The notes under the pieces were generated by a model. That model was not told the DNA's origin, made no database searches, and was given only the letters and a program-made list of their open reading frames with translations. 64,000 bases of DNA from Pseudomonas sp. N40(2020). GTDB taxonomy: Bacteria; Pseudomonadota; Gammaproteobacteria; Pseudomonadales; Pseudomonadaceae. Below are positions 37,701-47,237 of this stretch, piece after piece (position 1 is the stretch's first letter; each line of letters opens with the position of its first letter). The stretch lies in contig NZ_JACSZV010000008.1 in the NCBI RefSeq assembly GCF_014472415.1, forward strand, positions 1 to 64,000, written 5' to 3'. A program made the position numbers and the translations under genes.

Positions 37701-37881
37701 GATGCTCGGCTACGGCACCGGCGCCGAACTGCGCCAGCCGCTGGGGATCGCCGTGGTGGGCGGTTTGTTGGTGAGCCAGATGCTGACGCTGTTTACCACG
37801 CCGGTCATATACTTGTGGCTTGAGCGGCTATTTCATCGGCCCAAACCCATGCCTTTACCGGCACTGGCGACCACAGACTGA
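34780..37881 (+). CDS. RND efflux permease (MdtBC/MuxBC-like)
   Basis: The 1033-residue inner-membrane pump exports small hydrophobic compounds using the proton gradient. The architecture is standard: TM1 at about residues 12-30, a large periplasmic loop, TM2-6 from about 340, a second loop and TM8-12 near the end. The TM4 motif VAVGFVVDDAIVVVENIHRH contains the two Asp residues that relay protons. It resembles the MdtB/MdtC class; here only one permease is present, not the usual pair. The substrate cannot be told. Confidence 0.95.
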   Translation: MKEHTGVSTWCIDHPVATILLTIALVLVGIIAFPRLPIAPLPEAEFPTIQVSAQLPGASPDTMASSVATPLEVQFSAIPGMTQMTSSSALGSTLLTLQFSLDKSIDTAAQEVQAAINTAAGKLPKDMPTLPTWKKVNPADSPVLILSISSTQMPGTELSDLVETLLARQISQIDGVGQINITGQQRPAIRVQASADKLAAIGLTLADIRLAIQQTSLNLAKGALYGESSISTLSTNDQLFHPEDYSQLIVSYKYGAPVHLRDVAKVVNGSEDAYVQAWAGDRPGVNLVISRQPGANIVETVDRIQAALPGLEAMLPASVQVKTLIDRTQTIRASLHEVEITLLIAILLVVAVMALFLRQLSATLIVSAVLGVSLVASFALMYILGFSLNNLTLVAIVVAVGFVVDDAIVVVENIHRHLEAGDDMREAAIKGAGEIGFTVVSISFSLVAAFIPLLFMGGVVGRLFKEFALTATSTIMISVVVSLTLAPTLAALFMRKPVHHASDKPGFSERLLGWYEKGLRRALAHQKLMIGVFGLSLALAVAGYIFIPKGFFPIQDTGFVLGTTEAAADISYGDMVKKHLAMAEIVAADPAVQAFSHSVGVSGSNQTIANGRFWIALKKRGDRDVSASQFIDRIRPQLMKVPGIVLYLRAGQDINLSSGPSRAQYQYVLKSNDGATLATWTQRLTEKLRSIPAFRDISNDLQLGGSITHISIDRSAAARFGLTASDVDEALYDAFGQRQVNEFQTQVNQYNVILELDTKQRGKAESLNYFYLRSPLSGEMVPLSALARFDAPTIGPLSIAHDGMFPAANLSFNLAPGVALGDAVILLNQAKAEIGMPTAISGNFQGAAQAFQSSLASQPWLILAALVAVYIILGVLYESFVHPLTIISTLPAAGLGAVIMLWICGQDFSIMALIGLVLLIGIVKKNGILMIDFALEAQRNRGLTPQEAIFEACITRFRPIIMTTLAALLGALPLMLGYGTGAELRQPLGIAVVGGLLVSQMLTLFTTPVIYLWLERLFHRPKPMPLPALATTD

Positions 37882-37889
37882 GGCGGGTC

Positions 37890-38567
37890 ATGCGCGTTCT
37901 GATTATCGAAGACGAGGAAAAAACCGCGGATTATCTGCACCGCGGTCTGACGGAACAGGGTTACACCGTGGATCTGGCCCGCGACGGCGTCGAGGGCCTG
38001 CACCTGGCGCTGGAAAGCGACTATGCGGTGATCGTCCTCGACGTCATGCTGCCGGGCCTCGACGGCTTTGGCGTGTTGCGCGCATTGCGTGCGCGCAAGC
38101 AAACCCCGGTGATCATGCTCACCGCCCGCGAACGCGTTGAAGACCGCATCAAGGGCCTGCGCGATGGCGCCGACGATTACCTCGGCAAACCGTTTTCCTT
38201 CCTTGAACTGGTCGCGCGCCTGCAAGCGCTGACACGACGCAGCGGTGGCCATGAACCGGTGCAAGTGAGCATCGCCGACCTGTGGATAGATTTGATCAGC
38301 CGCAAGGCTACCCGTGCCGGCACGCGGCTGGATTTGACGGCCAAAGAGTTTTCCTTGCTTAGTGTTCTGGCCCGCCGTCAGGGCGAGATCCTGTCGAAAA
38401 CCGCGATTGCCGAGATGGTCTGGGACATCAATTTCGACAGCGACGCCAATGTCGTCGAAGTCGCGATCAAACGCCTGCGGGCCAAGCTCGACGGGCCGTT
38501 CGACGAGAAACTGCTGCACACCATCCGTGGCATGGGTTATGTGCTGGAGAGCCGCGGTGTCCAGTAA
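37890..38567 (+). CDS. OmpR-family response regulator (CopR/CusR-like)
   Basis: The 225-residue regulator has a receiver domain (1-115: IIEDEEKTADYLHRGL, phospho-acceptor Asp in VIVLDVMLPGLDGFG, and the conserved Lys in LGKPFSF) and a C-terminal winged helix (about 125-222). It has the sequence character of the heavy-metal CopR/CusR group. It is 8 bases downstream of the RND permease and overlaps the sensor kinase by 11 bases, so it is part of the efflux operon and probably controls it. Confidence 0.93.
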   Translation: MRVLIIEDEEKTADYLHRGLTEQGYTVDLARDGVEGLHLALESDYAVIVLDVMLPGLDGFGVLRALRARKQTPVIMLTARERVEDRIKGLRDGADDYLGKPFSFLELVARLQALTRRSGGHEPVQVSIADLWIDLISRKATRAGTRLDLTAKEFSLLSVLARRQGEILSKTAIAEMVWDINFDSDANVVEVAIKRLRAKLDGPFDEKLLHTIRGMGYVLESRGVQ

Positions 38568-39921
38568 TTCTATTGCCCTGCGCCTGAGCGGGATGTTCAC
38601 GCTGGTGGCGTTGGTGGTGTTTCTGTTGATCGGCGGCGCGCTGTATCAGCAGGTCGACAAGGGTTTGGGCCTGTTGCCGGAAGCCGAACTGGACGCGCGT
38701 TACAGCGTGCTCGAGTCGGCCCTCAACCGTTTTGGTACGCCCGAGCATTGGGTGAAGATCAACGCCAAGCTCAAGCTGCTGAGCGAAGAAGACAAACGCA
38801 TTCGTTTCTGGGTGGTGAGCGGCAATCCGGGTTATGAGTTCGGCGAGCCGAATGCCGAGATCCGCGCCTTCGCCAAAGGCCCGACGGGCATGCATGACTT
38901 GAAGTTACCCGGCCAGCCTTACCCGTTGAAGGTGCTGCTGACCGAGTTGCCGGCCAAGGATCAGCGCCCGCCCCTGCGCTTTATGATCGGCATCAATACC
39001 GAGACCTTTCATGAGACCCAGCACAACCTGCTGATCGCCTTGATCGGCCTGGCCATTGCCGGTGTGCTGATGGCCTCGGCACTGGGCTATTGGGTGGCGC
39101 GGATCGGCCTCAAACCGCTGATCAAACTGTCCCATGAGGCGCAACGCCTGGCACCGCCGCTGCGGGCCGGGCGCTTGCGTCTTTCGCCATTGCCACCGGA
39201 ACTTGAGCAGTTTGTCGACTCGTTCAACTCGACGCTGGAACGGGTTGAACAGGCTTACTCGCGGCTGGAATCGTTCAACGCCGATGTGGCCCATGAGCTG
39301 CGCTCGCCGCTAACCAATCTGATTGGCCAGACGCAGGTAGCACTGACGCGCGGACGTTCGGCCGAGCACTACTTCGAAGTGCTGCAATCCAATCTCGAAG
39401 AGTTGGAGCGGCTGCGTTCGATCATCAACGATATGCTGTTTCTGGCCAGTGCCGATCAGGGCAACAAGGCCACCAAACTGACTTCGACGTCGTTGGCCGA
39501 TGAGGTGGCAACGACTCTTGAATACCTGGATTTCATCCTCGAAGACGCGCAGGTTCAGGTGCAGGTCAGCGGCGATGCACAGGTGCAGATCGAGGTCGCG
39601 CATTTGCGACGGGCGTTGATCAATCTGCTGAGTAACGCAGTGCAGCACACTGAAGCGGGTCAGGTGATCGAGGTGCGGATCGAGGTGGAAGCGCATCAGG
39701 TCAGCATTGGTGTAGCCAACCCCGGTTCGCCGATTGCCAGCGAGCATTTGCCACGGTTGTTCGAGCGCTTTTATCGGGTCGATGCTTCGCGCAGCAACAG
39801 TGGGAACAACCATGGGCTGGGGCTGGCGATCGTGAAAGCGATTGCGCTGATGCATGGCGGGGATGTGTTTGTGAGGAGTGATCGGGGGATGAATACCTTC
39901 GGGATTTATTTGCCGGTCTGA
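38557..39921 (+). CDS. Sensor histidine kinase (heavy-metal sensor type)
   Basis: The 454-residue kinase has TM1 (about residues 10-30), a periplasmic sensor region (about 35-160), TM2 (about 163-185), a HAMP domain, the phospho-acceptor His in VAHELRSPLTNLIGQTQVAL and a C-terminal HATPase domain (NLLSNAVQH; GLGLAIVKAIALMHGG). The start is GTG at 38557, with GGAGA eight bases upstream; the frame is open far upstream but that part lies over the regulator gene. It resembles CusS/CopS, so a metal signal is possible. Confidence 0.92.
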   Translation: MSSNSIALRLSGMFTLVALVVFLLIGGALYQQVDKGLGLLPEAELDARYSVLESALNRFGTPEHWVKINAKLKLLSEEDKRIRFWVVSGNPGYEFGEPNAEIRAFAKGPTGMHDLKLPGQPYPLKVLLTELPAKDQRPPLRFMIGINTETFHETQHNLLIALIGLAIAGVLMASALGYWVARIGLKPLIKLSHEAQRLAPPLRAGRLRLSPLPPELEQFVDSFNSTLERVEQAYSRLESFNADVAHELRSPLTNLIGQTQVALTRGRSAEHYFEVLQSNLEELERLRSIINDMLFLASADQGNKATKLTSTSLADEVATTLEYLDFILEDAQVQVQVSGDAQVQIEVAHLRRALINLLSNAVQHTEAGQVIEVRIEVEAHQVSIGVANPGSPIASEHLPRLFERFYRVDASRSNSGNNHGLGLAIVKAIALMHGGDVFVRSDRGMNTFGIYLPV

Positions 39922-39925
39922 AAAG

Positions 39926-40100
39926 CCCCTCACCCTAACCCTCTCCCAGAGGTAGAGGGGACTGACCGTGGTGCTCTTTCGAAGTACGCCGACCTGAAAT
40001 ATCCAGTCGAACTCAGTTTCTGAAAAGCCCCCGATCGGCTCCCTTTCCCCCTCGCCCCCTTGGGGGCGGTCCGACGTTTCGGGAGGGTTGGGGTGAGGGG
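39926..40100. repeat. MITE-like repeat with 18-bp inverted ends
   Basis: CCCCTCACCCTAACCCTC (39926-39943) and GAGGGTTGGGGTGAGGGG (40083-40100) are inverted with one mismatch, enclosing about 140 bases. No gene lies inside and no clear target-site duplication is seen. It fills most of the 321-base gap after the sensor kinase. The ends resemble a family I remember as common between genes in Pseudomonas. Confidence 0.75.
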
Positions 40101-40242
40101 GTAAGCTCTTGGCACCAACGCAAGGCTCGACTTTTACCTCCTGCGCAACAGTCATTTATGAAAATCACGCTGTTTCCCACCGCCCGGCAACCTTATCTTT
40201 GCCCGCACCAAACAGCACTTGCCAAGCAAGAAGGTTTTCAAG

Positions 40243-40464
40243 ATGTCCAACAGTATGGGTATTGCCAGCGCTTTCGTTTTGTCCTCATTGATCCTGTCGC
40301 CCATGGCGATGGCTGAAGAATCCCAAGCGTTCGTCGCGCAAAACAGCGCACGTGCCCAGGCGTACGATCAGCATCAGGCAGAAATGATGGCCAAGGCCAA
40401 AGACGCGACGCAGGCGCCTCAAGCTGCTGCCGCCCAGGCTCAAGCGTCCGAGAAAGACAGCTGA
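40243..40464 (+). CDS. Small secreted protein (73 aa)
   Basis: A signal peptide ([19 protein letters not shown], cleavage before EESQA) is followed by a mature part of about 50 residues that is very rich in Ala, Gln and Lys ([20 protein letters not shown]), probably helical. It is not recognised. ATG at 40243 is chosen because GAAGG lies upstream and the signal peptide then starts properly. Confidence 0.65.
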   Translation: MSNSMGIASAFVLSSLILSPMAMAEESQAFVAQNSARAQAYDQHQAEMMAKAKDATQAPQAAAAQAQASEKDS

Positions 40465-40530
40465 GTCGCGCACCGCACCGTTTCCCTCGACGCGGTTGTT
40501 TGGCTCTTCCCGTTCAACCGTCGTCATTCC

Positions 40531-40558
40531 AGGCCGCTGCCTTTCAGCGGCCTTTTTT
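40531..40558 (+). terminator. Terminator before the porin gene
   Basis: AGGCCGCTG and CAGCGGCCTTTTTT form a perfect stem with a T-run, about 66 bases past the small secreted protein's stop. Confidence 0.85.
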
Positions 40559-40657
40559 CGTTGTGGTCTGAAAGCTGTTTGGTGCGTCTTTTACAACAAG
40601 AAACATCTAGCGCCTCAAGACATTGAGGTGCCGTTGACCCAAGGAGCTTTACCGCAC

Positions 40658-41974
40658 GTGCGTTACCCAGTCCGTTACACGCCGCTGTTCATTGCAATTG
40701 CCGCAACGATTGCCCCCGCCGTTCACGCCGACGAACCCGCGCCAGAAGGTTTCGTCGAAGGCTCGAGCCTCAACCTCAACGCCCGCAACTACTACATGAA
40801 TCGCAACCGCCTGCAGAAGGCGGACGACAACATCGAGTGGGGCCAGGGCTTTCTCGGCATCTTCCAGTCGGGTTACACCGAAGGCACGGTCGGTTTCGGC
40901 ATGGATGCCCACGCCATGCTCGGGCTGAAACTGGATGGCGGTGGCGGCACGGACGGCTCCAGCATCCTGCCGATCAGCGATGGCAACGGTAAAGCGCCGG
41001 GGTCGTTCTCGACAGCGGGCGGCACCTTGAAAATGCGTGCGTTCGACACTGAACTGAAGGCCGGAGATCTATTCCTTACCAACCCGGTGATTGCCGGCGG
41101 TGACAGCCGCATGCTGCCGCAGACGTTTCGTGGCGTCAGCCTGACCAACCACAGCTTCGATGGCTGGTTGATTGAAGGCGGCCAGGCCAGTTTCACCAAG
41201 CCTTACAACCAGAGCGGTCACACACGAATCGGCACCTCGTACGGGACATTGGCCGATGGCGATGACAGCCGGCACCTGAACTGGGCCGGTGTGGCCTGGA
41301 GCGGCGTCGAAGGCCTGACCAGCAGCCTCTACGCCTCGGAACTGAAGGACATCTGGAACCAGTACTACTACGATCTGGATTACACCTGGCAAGTGAACGA
41401 TCTGGTCAGCCTCAACCCGGGCCTGCACTTCTATCACACCCAAGACACCGGCGATGCGCTGCTCGGCGACATCGACAACAACACCTACAGCCTGCATTTC
41501 ACCGTCGGCATCGGCAGCCACAGCGTCACTGCCGCGTATCAGCGGGTCAACGGCAATACGCCGTTCGACTACATCAGCCAGGGCGACAGCGTTTACCTCG
41601 ACAACTCCCAGCAGTACTCGGATTTCAACGGCCCCAACGAGCGTTCGTGGAAGCTCAAGTACGCCTACGACTTTGCCGGTGTCGGCGTGCCGGGGCTGAC
41701 GTCGGCGGTGTCCTACTCGCGCGGTACGGTTGACCTGACCAAAGTGGACCCGGACAGCGAGGGCTACTCAAACTGGTACAGCGCCGATGGACGCAACGCC
41801 AAGCACTGGGAACGCGACATCGACCTCAAGTACGTGGTGCAAAGTGGCGAGGCCAAAGATCTGGCAGTGCGCCTGCAATGGGCCACTAACCGTGGAGGTA
41901 ACGGGTACGGCGCGATTGATTCAGACACAGATGAATACCGCGTAATCATCGACTACCCGATCAACGTCTTCTAA
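40658..41974 (+). CDS. OprD-family outer-membrane porin
   Basis: The 438-residue protein has a signal peptide ([17 protein letters not shown], cleavage before DEPAPEG). The mature part has OprD-family features: [19 protein letters not shown] at the start, [21 protein letters not shown] text near residue 85, and a final strand ending in Phe (DYPINVF). Members form narrow channels for amino acids, peptides or carboxylates. The start is GTG at 40658, with AAGGAG about ten bases upstream. A short inverted repeat and an A-rich stretch lie upstream. The substrate is unknown. Confidence 0.9.
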   Translation: MRYPVRYTPLFIAIAATIAPAVHADEPAPEGFVEGSSLNLNARNYYMNRNRLQKADDNIEWGQGFLGIFQSGYTEGTVGFGMDAHAMLGLKLDGGGGTDGSSILPISDGNGKAPGSFSTAGGTLKMRAFDTELKAGDLFLTNPVIAGGDSRMLPQTFRGVSLTNHSFDGWLIEGGQASFTKPYNQSGHTRIGTSYGTLADGDDSRHLNWAGVAWSGVEGLTSSLYASELKDIWNQYYYDLDYTWQVNDLVSLNPGLHFYHTQDTGDALLGDIDNNTYSLHFTVGIGSHSVTAAYQRVNGNTPFDYISQGDSVYLDNSQQYSDFNGPNERSWKLKYAYDFAGVGVPGLTSAVSYSRGTVDLTKVDPDSEGYSNWYSADGRNAKHWERDIDLKYVVQSGEAKDLAVRLQWATNRGGNGYGAIDSDTDEYRVIIDYPINVF

Positions 41975-41989
41975 GATCGGCGCTACAGT

Positions 41990-42020
41990 AAAAAGGCCAG
42001 CCTGAAGGCTGGCCTTTTTG
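41990..42020 (+). terminator. Terminator after the porin gene
   Basis: AAAAGGCCAGCC and GGCTGGCCTTTTTG form a perfect stem 16 bases past the porin stop. Confidence 0.9.
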
Positions 42021-42065
42021 TGTCTGCAACTACGCTTATATAACTTCCCAACCGACAACCCCATC

Positions 42066-43574
42066 ATGATCGCGAGCCGCACCCCACACGCTTCGGGCAA
42101 AACCGGACGCTCCGAACTGCTGCTGATTTGTGGCAGCTCGCTGACCGTGATCGCGATTATCTGCATCGTCACTTTTCTATTGATTCGTGAGCACGCCAAC
42201 GCTCAGGAGTCGGCCACCCGCAGTGCCAAGACCATCGCTCAGTTGATCGATGCCGACGTGCTGCGCACCGTCGAGTTGTACGACCTGACGCTGCAAGGCC
42301 TGATCGCCGCCTCGCAACGTGATGACTTGCGCGACGTCACGCCGCAGATCCGCCATCTGGCGTTGTTCGACCGTTCGACCACCGCCCGCTACAAGGGCGA
42401 CATTCTGTTGCTCGACAAGCATGGCGATGTGGTTGCCGATTCTTCGCGCGTCGAACCCAAACCCGGCAACTTCGCCGACCGCGATTACTTCCTTGCCCAT
42501 GCGTTCAACCGCGACACTGGCATGTTTATCAGCCGCCCGTTCAAGACCCGTTGCGACTGCGATGAAGCCAATCAATGGCGCATCAGCTTCAGCCGACGCA
42601 TTTCCTCTGAAACCGGGGAATTCGTCGGCGTGGCCGTGGCTTCGTTGAAGCTCGATTACTTCGACCAGTTGTTCAACAGCCTCGACATTGGCCACAACAG
42701 CACGCTGAACATCATCGACAACGACGGTGTATTGCTGGCGCAGAAGCCGCACCTGCAAAGCGACTCCATCGGCAAAAGCTTCGGCAATCGGCCCAATGTG
42801 GTGCGGATCCTGCGCGACCCAACCGGCAATGGCAGTTTCAACAGCGTTTCGAGCATCGATTTCCAACAGCGGCTCTATACCTATTCGCGAGTCGGCAATT
42901 TGCCGTTGACGGTGATCGTCGCACTGTCCGGCGATGAAGTCTTCGGCACTTGGCGGCGCACGGCGTTACTGATCAGCGGTGCCACCGGCATACTGTGCCT
43001 CGGTCTGCTATGGCTGACGTGGCTGCTGGCCCGGGAACTGCGCTTGCGCCACAGGGCCGAGCGCGAGCTGGCGCAACTGGCGGCCACCGACGCGCTGACC
43101 GGGGTAGCCAACCGGCGGATGCTCGATCAGGCGCTGCGCCACGAGTGGTTCCGCGCCCAACGTTCGGGCAAGCCGCTGTCGGTGATGATGATCGATGCCG
43201 ACCACTTCAAGGCTTTCAATGACCTCCATGGGCATCAGGCTGGCGATCAGGCGTTGCGCGAGTTGGCCAAGGTGATCACGGCGAGTGTGCGACGACCGGC
43301 GGATCTGGTGGCGCGCTATGGCGGCGAAGAGTTTTCGGTGATTCTGGCCGAGACCGACAGCGCGGGCGCGCAGCAGATTGCCGAGCATATTCGTCAGGCG
43401 GTGGAGCAATTGCCGTGGCGCAACGGAGCGCAGGTGCCGATGACGGTGAGTATCGGTATTTGTGTCTGGACAGCGGCCAGTGAGATGACGCTGGAGCAGT
43501 TGTTGTTTGCGGCGGACAAGGCGTTGTATCAGGCCAAGGAGAGTGGCCGCAATCGGGTGGTGGTTGCTTCCTGA
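42066..43574 (+). CDS. Membrane diguanylate cyclase (dCache-GGDEF)
   Basis: The 502-residue protein has TM1 at about residues 20-42, a periplasmic sensory region of the dCache type (about 45-285), TM2 at about 290-315 and a C-terminal GGDEF domain. The active site reads RYGGEEFSVIL, the active GGEEF form, and an inhibitory I-site RPAD lies five residues before it. It should therefore make cyclic di-GMP and be product-inhibited. The ligand is unknown. ATG at 42066 is used because an earlier TTG lies in the porin terminator. Confidence 0.93.
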   Translation: MIASRTPHASGKTGRSELLLICGSSLTVIAIICIVTFLLIREHANAQESATRSAKTIAQLIDADVLRTVELYDLTLQGLIAASQRDDLRDVTPQIRHLALFDRSTTARYKGDILLLDKHGDVVADSSRVEPKPGNFADRDYFLAHAFNRDTGMFISRPFKTRCDCDEANQWRISFSRRISSETGEFVGVAVASLKLDYFDQLFNSLDIGHNSTLNIIDNDGVLLAQKPHLQSDSIGKSFGNRPNVVRILRDPTGNGSFNSVSSIDFQQRLYTYSRVGNLPLTVIVALSGDEVFGTWRRTALLISGATGILCLGLLWLTWLLARELRLRHRAERELAQLAATDALTGVANRRMLDQALRHEWFRAQRSGKPLSVMMIDADHFKAFNDLHGHQAGDQALRELAKVITASVRRPADLVARYGGEEFSVILAETDSAGAQQIAEHIRQAVEQLPWRNGAQVPMTVSIGICVWTAASEMTLEQLLFAADKALYQAKESGRNRVVVAS

Positions 43575-43622
43575 AAGTTCTGCGGCGAAGGCGCCAAGTC
43601 AGCAATACAAAAACAACAGGCA

Positions 43623-43655
43623 TAAAAAAAGGCCATCCGAGGACGGCCTTCAAAA
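43623..43655 (-). terminator. Terminator after lpxC
   Basis: GGCCATCC and GGACGGCC form a stem with T-runs on both sides, between the convergent diguanylate cyclase and lpxC genes. It probably ends the dcw transcript. Confidence 0.85.
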
Positions 43656-43674
43656 AACTAGAGAGGTTTTTTAC

Positions 43675-44622
<948 letters not shown>

Positions 44623-44698
44623 TCAACAAAGGCTGGCGATAATAGCAGACCGAGCCTTTGCTGAACACCAATCACCTTCATAGCCCTGATACATTCCA

Positions 44699-45895
44699 TC
44701 AATCGGCCTGACGACGCAGGAATGCCGGGATGTCCAGGTAGTCCAGATCATCTTGCGGATTCATCTTCGCGGCAGCCGCAGCACCGGCCTGAGCCTGGTT
44801 GCGCATGACGGTAGGACGGTCCAGATCACGGTAGTTCACCGCCGGCGCTTCCTGACGGGACGGAGCCGGTTGTTGCACCTGAGAGGCAGCCATCGAAGTG
44901 TGAACGGTGTTGTCGATAACCTTCACAGGCTTCTCGATTTTCGCGCCCAGACCGGTGGCAACCACAGTCACGTGCAGTTCGTCGCGCATGTCCGGATCGA
45001 TAACGGTACCGACCTTGACCATGGCGTGCTCGGAAGCGAAGGCTTCGATGATGCTACCCACGTCGGAGTACTCACCCAGGGACAGGTCAGGACCGGCGGT
45101 GATGTTCACCAGGATGCCGCGTGCGCCTTGCAGGTTCACGTCTTCCAGCAGCGGGTTACGAATGGCCGCTTCGGTGGCTTCACGTGCACGGTTCGGACCG
45201 CTGGCGCAGCCAGTGCCCATCATCGCCATGCCCATTTCGCTCATCACGGTACGTACGTCGGCGAAGTCGACGTTGATCATGCCCGGACGCTTGATGATGT
45301 CGGAGATACCGCGAACGGCACCGGCCAGTACATCGTCAGCCTTGGCGAAAGCCGACAAGAGGCTGGCGTCTTTGCCGAGGATGGTCAGCAGCTTCTCGTT
45401 AGGAATGGTGATCAACGAGTCGACGCTTTCGGACAGCATGCGGATGCCTTCGTCGGCGATCTGCATACGCTTGCGGCCTTCGAACGGGAACGGACGGGTC
45501 ACGACCGCAACGGTCAGGATGCCCATTTCCTTGGCCACTTCGGCGATGATCGGTGCAGCACCGGTACCGGTACCGCCGCCCATGCCAGTGGTGATGAACA
45601 CCATGTTGGTGCCCTGCAGGACTTCGGCAATGCGCTCACGGTCTTCGAGAGCGGCCTGACGACCTACTTCAGGGTTGGCGCCAGCGCCGAGACCTTTGGT
45701 CACGCCGGTGCCCAGTTGCAGGATGGTACGCGCGCCGATGTTTTTCAGCGCTTGAGCATCAGTGTTGGCGCAGATGAATTCGACGCCTTCGATGTTGCTC
45801 TTGACCATGTGATTGACAGCGTTGCCGCCGCCACCGCCAACACCGATAACTTTGATTACCGGGCTTGCGGGGATGTTGTCTACGAGTTCGAACAT
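44699..45895 (-). CDS. ftsZ: Cell division protein FtsZ
   Basis: This is the tubulin-like GTPase that forms the division ring. The 398-residue protein has the GTP-binding signature GMGGGTGTGAAPIIAEVA near residue 105, the T7-loop region NVDFADVRTVMSEMG near 207 and a C-terminal conserved peptide DYLDIPAFLRRQAD, the site of FtsA and ZipA binding. It lies directly downstream of ftsA. Confidence 0.98.
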   Translation of the reverse strand: MFELVDNIPASPVIKVIGVGGGGGNAVNHMVKSNIEGVEFICANTDAQALKNIGARTILQLGTGVTKGLGAGANPEVGRQAALEDRERIAEVLQGTNMVFITTGMGGGTGTGAAPIIAEVAKEMGILTVAVVTRPFPFEGRKRMQIADEGIRMLSESVDSLITIPNEKLLTILGKDASLLSAFAKADDVLAGAVRGISDIIKRPGMINVDFADVRTVMSEMGMAMMGTGCASGPNRAREATEAAIRNPLLEDVNLQGARGILVNITAGPDLSLGEYSDVGSIIEAFASEHAMVKVGTVIDPDMRDELHVTVVATGLGAKIEKPVKVIDNTVHTSMAASQVQQPAPSRQEAPAVNYRDLDRPTVMRNQAQAGAAAAAKMNPQDDLDYLDIPAFLRRQAD

Positions 45896-45962
45896 TTTCC
45901 CTCTCCTTACATTCTCTAGTTTTTTCGCCTACTGCGTTTTGTTGCGGTGTTGCGGTAAAGCT

Positions 45963-47222
45963 TTAGAAGTTGCCTTGAACCCACTTCTTCAATCGGTCCA
46001 GCAGCGGGGCCTGTGGCTCGTCGCTGCTGTAGCTGTCGCGGCTGCCGATGCCGGAGAACGAAACTCCGTCGGACTGCTTTTGCAGGCCGTACATCAACAA
46101 GCCAACGCCAGTGGAATAAATCGGGTTGCGCACCACGTCATCCAGGCCTTTCACGCCGTGCGGAACACCGAGGCGTACCGGCATGTGGAAGATTTCTTCG
46201 GCCAGCTCAGTGGCGCCTTCCATCTTCGACGTACCGCCGGTCAGGACGATGCCGGCCGGGATCAGGTCTTCGTAACCGCTGCGACGCAGTTCGGCCTGGA
46301 TCAGGGTGAACAGTTCGTCATAACGCGGCTCGACCACTTCGGCCAGGGCCTGACGCGACAGTTCGCGCGGTGGACGATCGCCAACGCTCGGCACCTTGAT
46401 GGTTTCGCCGGCACCGGCCAGTTTGGCCAGGGCGCAGGCGTAACGGATTTTGATCTCTTCGGCGTACTGGGTCGGAGTGCGCAACGCCATGGCGATGTCG
46501 TTGGTCACTTGGTCACCGGCAATCGGGATCACCGCGGTGTGGCGGATCGCGCCTTCGGTGAAGATCGCGATGTCGGTGGTGCCGCCGCCGATGTCGACCA
46601 GGCACACGCCCAGTTCTTTCTCGTCGTCGGTCAGGACCGAGTAGGCCGAAGCCAGTTGCTCAAGAATGATGTCGTCGATTTCCAGGCCACAGCGACGCAC
46701 GCATTTTTCAATGTTCTGTGCGGCGTTGACGGCGCAGGTGACCACGTGAACCTTGGCTTCCAGACGTACGCCGGACATGCCCAGAGGTTCGCGAACGCCT
46801 TCCTGGTTATCGATCACGTAATCCTGCGGCAGGGTGTGCAGCACGCGCTGGTCAGCCGGGATCGCCACTGCCTGGGCAGCGTCGAGAACACGCTCAAGGT
46901 CAGCCGAGCTGACTTCGCGATCACGAATCGCGACGATGCCGTGGGAGTTCAGGCTGCGGATGTGATTACCCGCCACGCCGACGAACGCCGAGTGAATGCG
47001 GCAGCCCGCCATCAGTTGGGCTTCTTCGATCGCGCGCTGGATCGATTGCACGGTGGACTCGATATTCACCACCACGCCTTTTTTCAGGCCGCGGGACGGA
47101 TGTGTACCGATACCGACGATTTCCAGCGTGCCGTCGTCCGAGACCTCGCCTACCAGCGCCACCACCTTGGAGGTGCCGATATCCAGACCGACGATCATTT
47201 TGCCGCTTTGCACGTTTGCCAT
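45963..47222 (-). CDS. ftsA: Cell division protein FtsA
   Basis: FtsA is the actin-like protein that tethers FtsZ to the inner membrane. The 419-residue protein begins MIVGLDIGTSKVVALVGEV, the phosphate 1 motif. LVDIGGGTTDIAIFTEGAI is the phosphate 2 motif, and VLTGGTSKMEGATELAEEIF is the adenosine motif. It ends in an amphipathic tail (LLDRLKKWVQGNF) that binds membrane. Confidence 0.98.
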   Translation of the reverse strand: MANVQSGKMIVGLDIGTSKVVALVGEVSDDGTLEIVGIGTHPSRGLKKGVVVNIESTVQSIQRAIEEAQLMAGCRIHSAFVGVAGNHIRSLNSHGIVAIRDREVSSADLERVLDAAQAVAIPADQRVLHTLPQDYVIDNQEGVREPLGMSGVRLEAKVHVVTCAVNAAQNIEKCVRRCGLEIDDIILEQLASAYSVLTDDEKELGVCLVDIGGGTTDIAIFTEGAIRHTAVIPIAGDQVTNDIAMALRTPTQYAEEIKIRYACALAKLAGAGETIKVPSVGDRPPRELSRQALAEVVEPRYDELFTLIQAELRRSGYEDLIPAGIVLTGGTSKMEGATELAEEIFHMPVRLGVPHGVKGLDDVVRNPIYSTGVGLLMYGLQKQSDGVSFSGIGSRDSYSSDEPQAPLLDRLKKWVQGNF

Positions 47223-47237
47223 GGGTCCTGCCTCTTC

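Noticed and set aside
38362..38556. N-terminal extension of the sensor kinase
   Set aside because: The extension lies over the response regulator in another frame and has shadow composition; the GTG at 38557 has a Shine-Dalgarno site and gives a normal TM start.
40585..40657. A-rich stretch ahead of the porin as a Crc/Hfq site
   Set aside because: ACAACAAGAAACA resembles such motifs, but it lies 50 or more bases from the start codon and the match is too loose to call.
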